Positions 43,790-44,858 of a stretch of 44,858 nucleotides of DNA are shown piece by piece (positions within the stretch are counted from its first letter, which is position 1; each line of letters begins with the position of its first letter). Position numbers and translations under genes: made by a program. This DNA comes from Deltaproteobacteria bacterium (GTDB taxonomy: Bacteria; Desulfobacterota; Syntrophia; Syntrophales; UBA6807): positions 1-44,858 of the forward strand of contig DSDU01000094.1 of assembly GCA_011056835.1 (NCBI GenBank), written 5' to 3'. Under the pieces are notes generated by a model that saw nothing but the letters and a program-made list of their open reading frames with translations, searched no databases and was not told the origin of the DNA.

Positions 43790-44554
43790 TCAATGAGCCG
43801 ACGGATGCGTAACTGTGGAGGCTCCATATTCGGCAAGTAAAGTCTTCTGATTCGGATGTTCCCCGAGCCAGCTGACCTTTCCCGTTTTGATATCATAGAT
43901 GGCGCCGACAACCTTAAGCTTGCCGTATTTTATCCTTCCGACGCTGATAGGACTTGTCTTGAACAGGTCTTCGATGGCCTGCCATACATTGTACTTCACC
44001 GCCTCCTCAATAAGTGCCTCTCCTTTCAAATGGGGATGTTCCTCTTGAGCCTTAAGAACCGCAGGAATTATGTTATCGACAAGGGGGGGAATTTTTCCGT
44101 GCAACTTTGCTTTGGTGGCAACGGCGGTTACGGCGCCGCAGTGGGTGTGTCCAAGGACAACCAACACCGGCGTTTCGAGATGGTCCACACCATACTCAAT
44201 GGAACCTGCTTCATCAATATCGACAACGTTGCCGGCAACGCGCACTACAAATATGTCGCCGATTCCCCTGTCGAAAAGTATTTCTACAGGCACCCGTGAG
44301 TCGGAGCAGCTTATCACTGTTGCAAAGGGATGCTGTCCCTTTGATGAGGTCAGGTTTCTCCTCGATTGGTCTTGATTCGGATAGTGCTGCTGACCGGTGA
44401 CGAACCGCTCATTTCCGTCGGTCAGCAGGGCAATCGCTTCATTCGGGGCGATCTTTGATCCGATTACTTGAACCGTTCTGACGCTTTCCTGCGCTGCGAA
44501 CATGATGATGTATATGCCGATAATGACGGCAAAGAAGATGTACATTTTTTTCAT
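43790..44554 (-). CDS. Exported beta-type carbonic anhydrase
   Basis: The enzyme interconverts carbon dioxide and bicarbonate. The 254-residue protein has an N-terminal hydrophobic segment (about 4-21) that is a signal peptide or membrane anchor, placing it outside the cytoplasm. The zinc and catalytic residues are C83-S-D85-S-R87 and H136-T-H-C139, with the conserved VVRVAGNVVD between them and YGVDHLETPVLVVLGH. Cytoplasmic beta enzymes lack the leader, so export is the notable feature. A TTGACA promoter lies upstream, and no neighbour indicates a pathway. Confidence 0.93.
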   Translation of the reverse strand: MKKMYIFFAVIIGIYIIMFAAQESVRTVQVIGSKIAPNEAIALLTDGNERFVTGQQHYPNQDQSRRNLTSSKGQHPFATVISCSDSRVPVEILFDRGIGDIFVVRVAGNVVDIDEAGSIEYGVDHLETPVLVVLGHTHCGAVTAVATKAKLHGKIPPLVDNIIPAVLKAQEEHPHLKGEALIEEAVKYNVWQAIEDLFKTSPISVGRIKYGKLKVVGAIYDIKTGKVSWLGEHPNQKTLLAEYGASTVTHPSAH

Positions 44555-44608
44555 TTTTTATTTCCTCCCCTGTTGATGGATTCTATAATTGAAATGGCGA
44601 GCCGCAAA

Positions 44609-44637
44609 TACATATAATCCGATTCCCACATTGTCAA
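44609..44637 (-). promoter_or_regulatory. Promoter of the carbonic anhydrase gene
   Basis: On the minus strand a perfect TTGACA (44637-44632) is followed at 17 bp by TATGTA (44614-44609), or at 15 bp by TATATG (44616-44611). A start near 44602 gives a leader of about 48 nt ending in GGGGAGGAAAT before the ATG. The bases from 44638 to the window end show no gene I can support. Confidence 0.55.
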
Positions 44638-44858
44638 GCCGTTTTCGTGGTTTTAAAACATATTGGTTTTTGTGCGGCTTCTGCACATGCAGTTTCAAGG
44701 AATAAGGGTATTTTGAAAGATCGGTGTCCGTATCGTCGTTATGTTCACATCGTTACTACCGCTTATCGAATACTTATATACAGTTGACGAAAGTTGTTCA
44801 AGCGCACACCATCCGGACTGATGCGATATATTTGTGGTAGGAGAATGCACGTATACAT

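Overview
The window carries about 42 recognisable genes of a Gram-negative bacterium and almost no accessory DNA. I see no tRNA, rRNA, CRISPR array, insertion sequence or phage gene. The combination of ffh-rpsP-KH-rimM-trmD, a sigma-54-driven minor pilin/pilY1 operon, selB next to fdhD, MurE with a meso-diaminopimelate motif and a complete dcw cluster suggests a member of the Desulfobacterota (former Deltaproteobacteria), perhaps a syntroph or sulfate-reducer relative. That placement is inference from gene content and order; no marker was searched.

Layout. (1) 198-3547, minus strand: a translation/secretion operon, ffh, rpsP, khpA, rimM, trmD, behind a good sigma-70 promoter. (2) 3607-6085, minus: argS and a SPOR-domain membrane protein, with a promoter and an intrinsic terminator-like hairpin just before argS. 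(3) 6171-11936, minus: type IV pilus accessory genes fimT/gspH, pilV, pilW, pilX, pilY1 and a small secreted protein of unknown function, preceded by a near-perfect -24/-12 sigma-54 promoter. (4) 12118-13936, minus: the prepilin peptidase pilD and a CRP-family regulator, with a perfect TGTGA-N6-TCACA palindrome between them. The regulator's promoter overlaps a divergent promoter for the plus-strand set yjbQ, MBL hydrolase, maf, yggS (13959-16800). (5) 16996-21023, minus: selB, fdhD and a YhaM-like OB/HD nuclease, overlapping or abutting one another. (6) 21254-40324, plus: ruvX, mltG, then the dcw cluster mraZ-rsmH-ftsL-ftsI-murE-murF-mraY-murD-ftsW-murG-murC-murB-ftsQ-ftsA-ftsZ, with a TTGACA/TATAGT promoter and three MraZ-type operator repeats. 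ddl is not between murB and ftsQ. (7) 40336-44637, minus: a single-domain asparaginase-like protein, a GAF-GGDEF protein with a degenerate signature, a PilZ protein and an exported beta-carbonic anhydrase.

How the parts fit. Region 4 could process the prepilins made by region 3 (PilD cleaves the G^F/Y-T-x-x-E leaders), and the CRP-like palindrome suggests the neighbouring regulator controls pilD. SelB and FdhD point to selenocysteine-containing formate dehydrogenase elsewhere in the genome. The dcw cluster makes the peptidoglycan precursor and the division ring, and MltG and the SPOR protein belong to the same envelope theme.

I found no convincing undescribed multi-gene system. The most useful second-look items are regulatory (sigma-54 site, CRP-like site, MraZ boxes, argS leader, DnaA-like pair before ftsA), plus an FdhD that lacks the family's CxxC motif and a few unassigned small ORFs.
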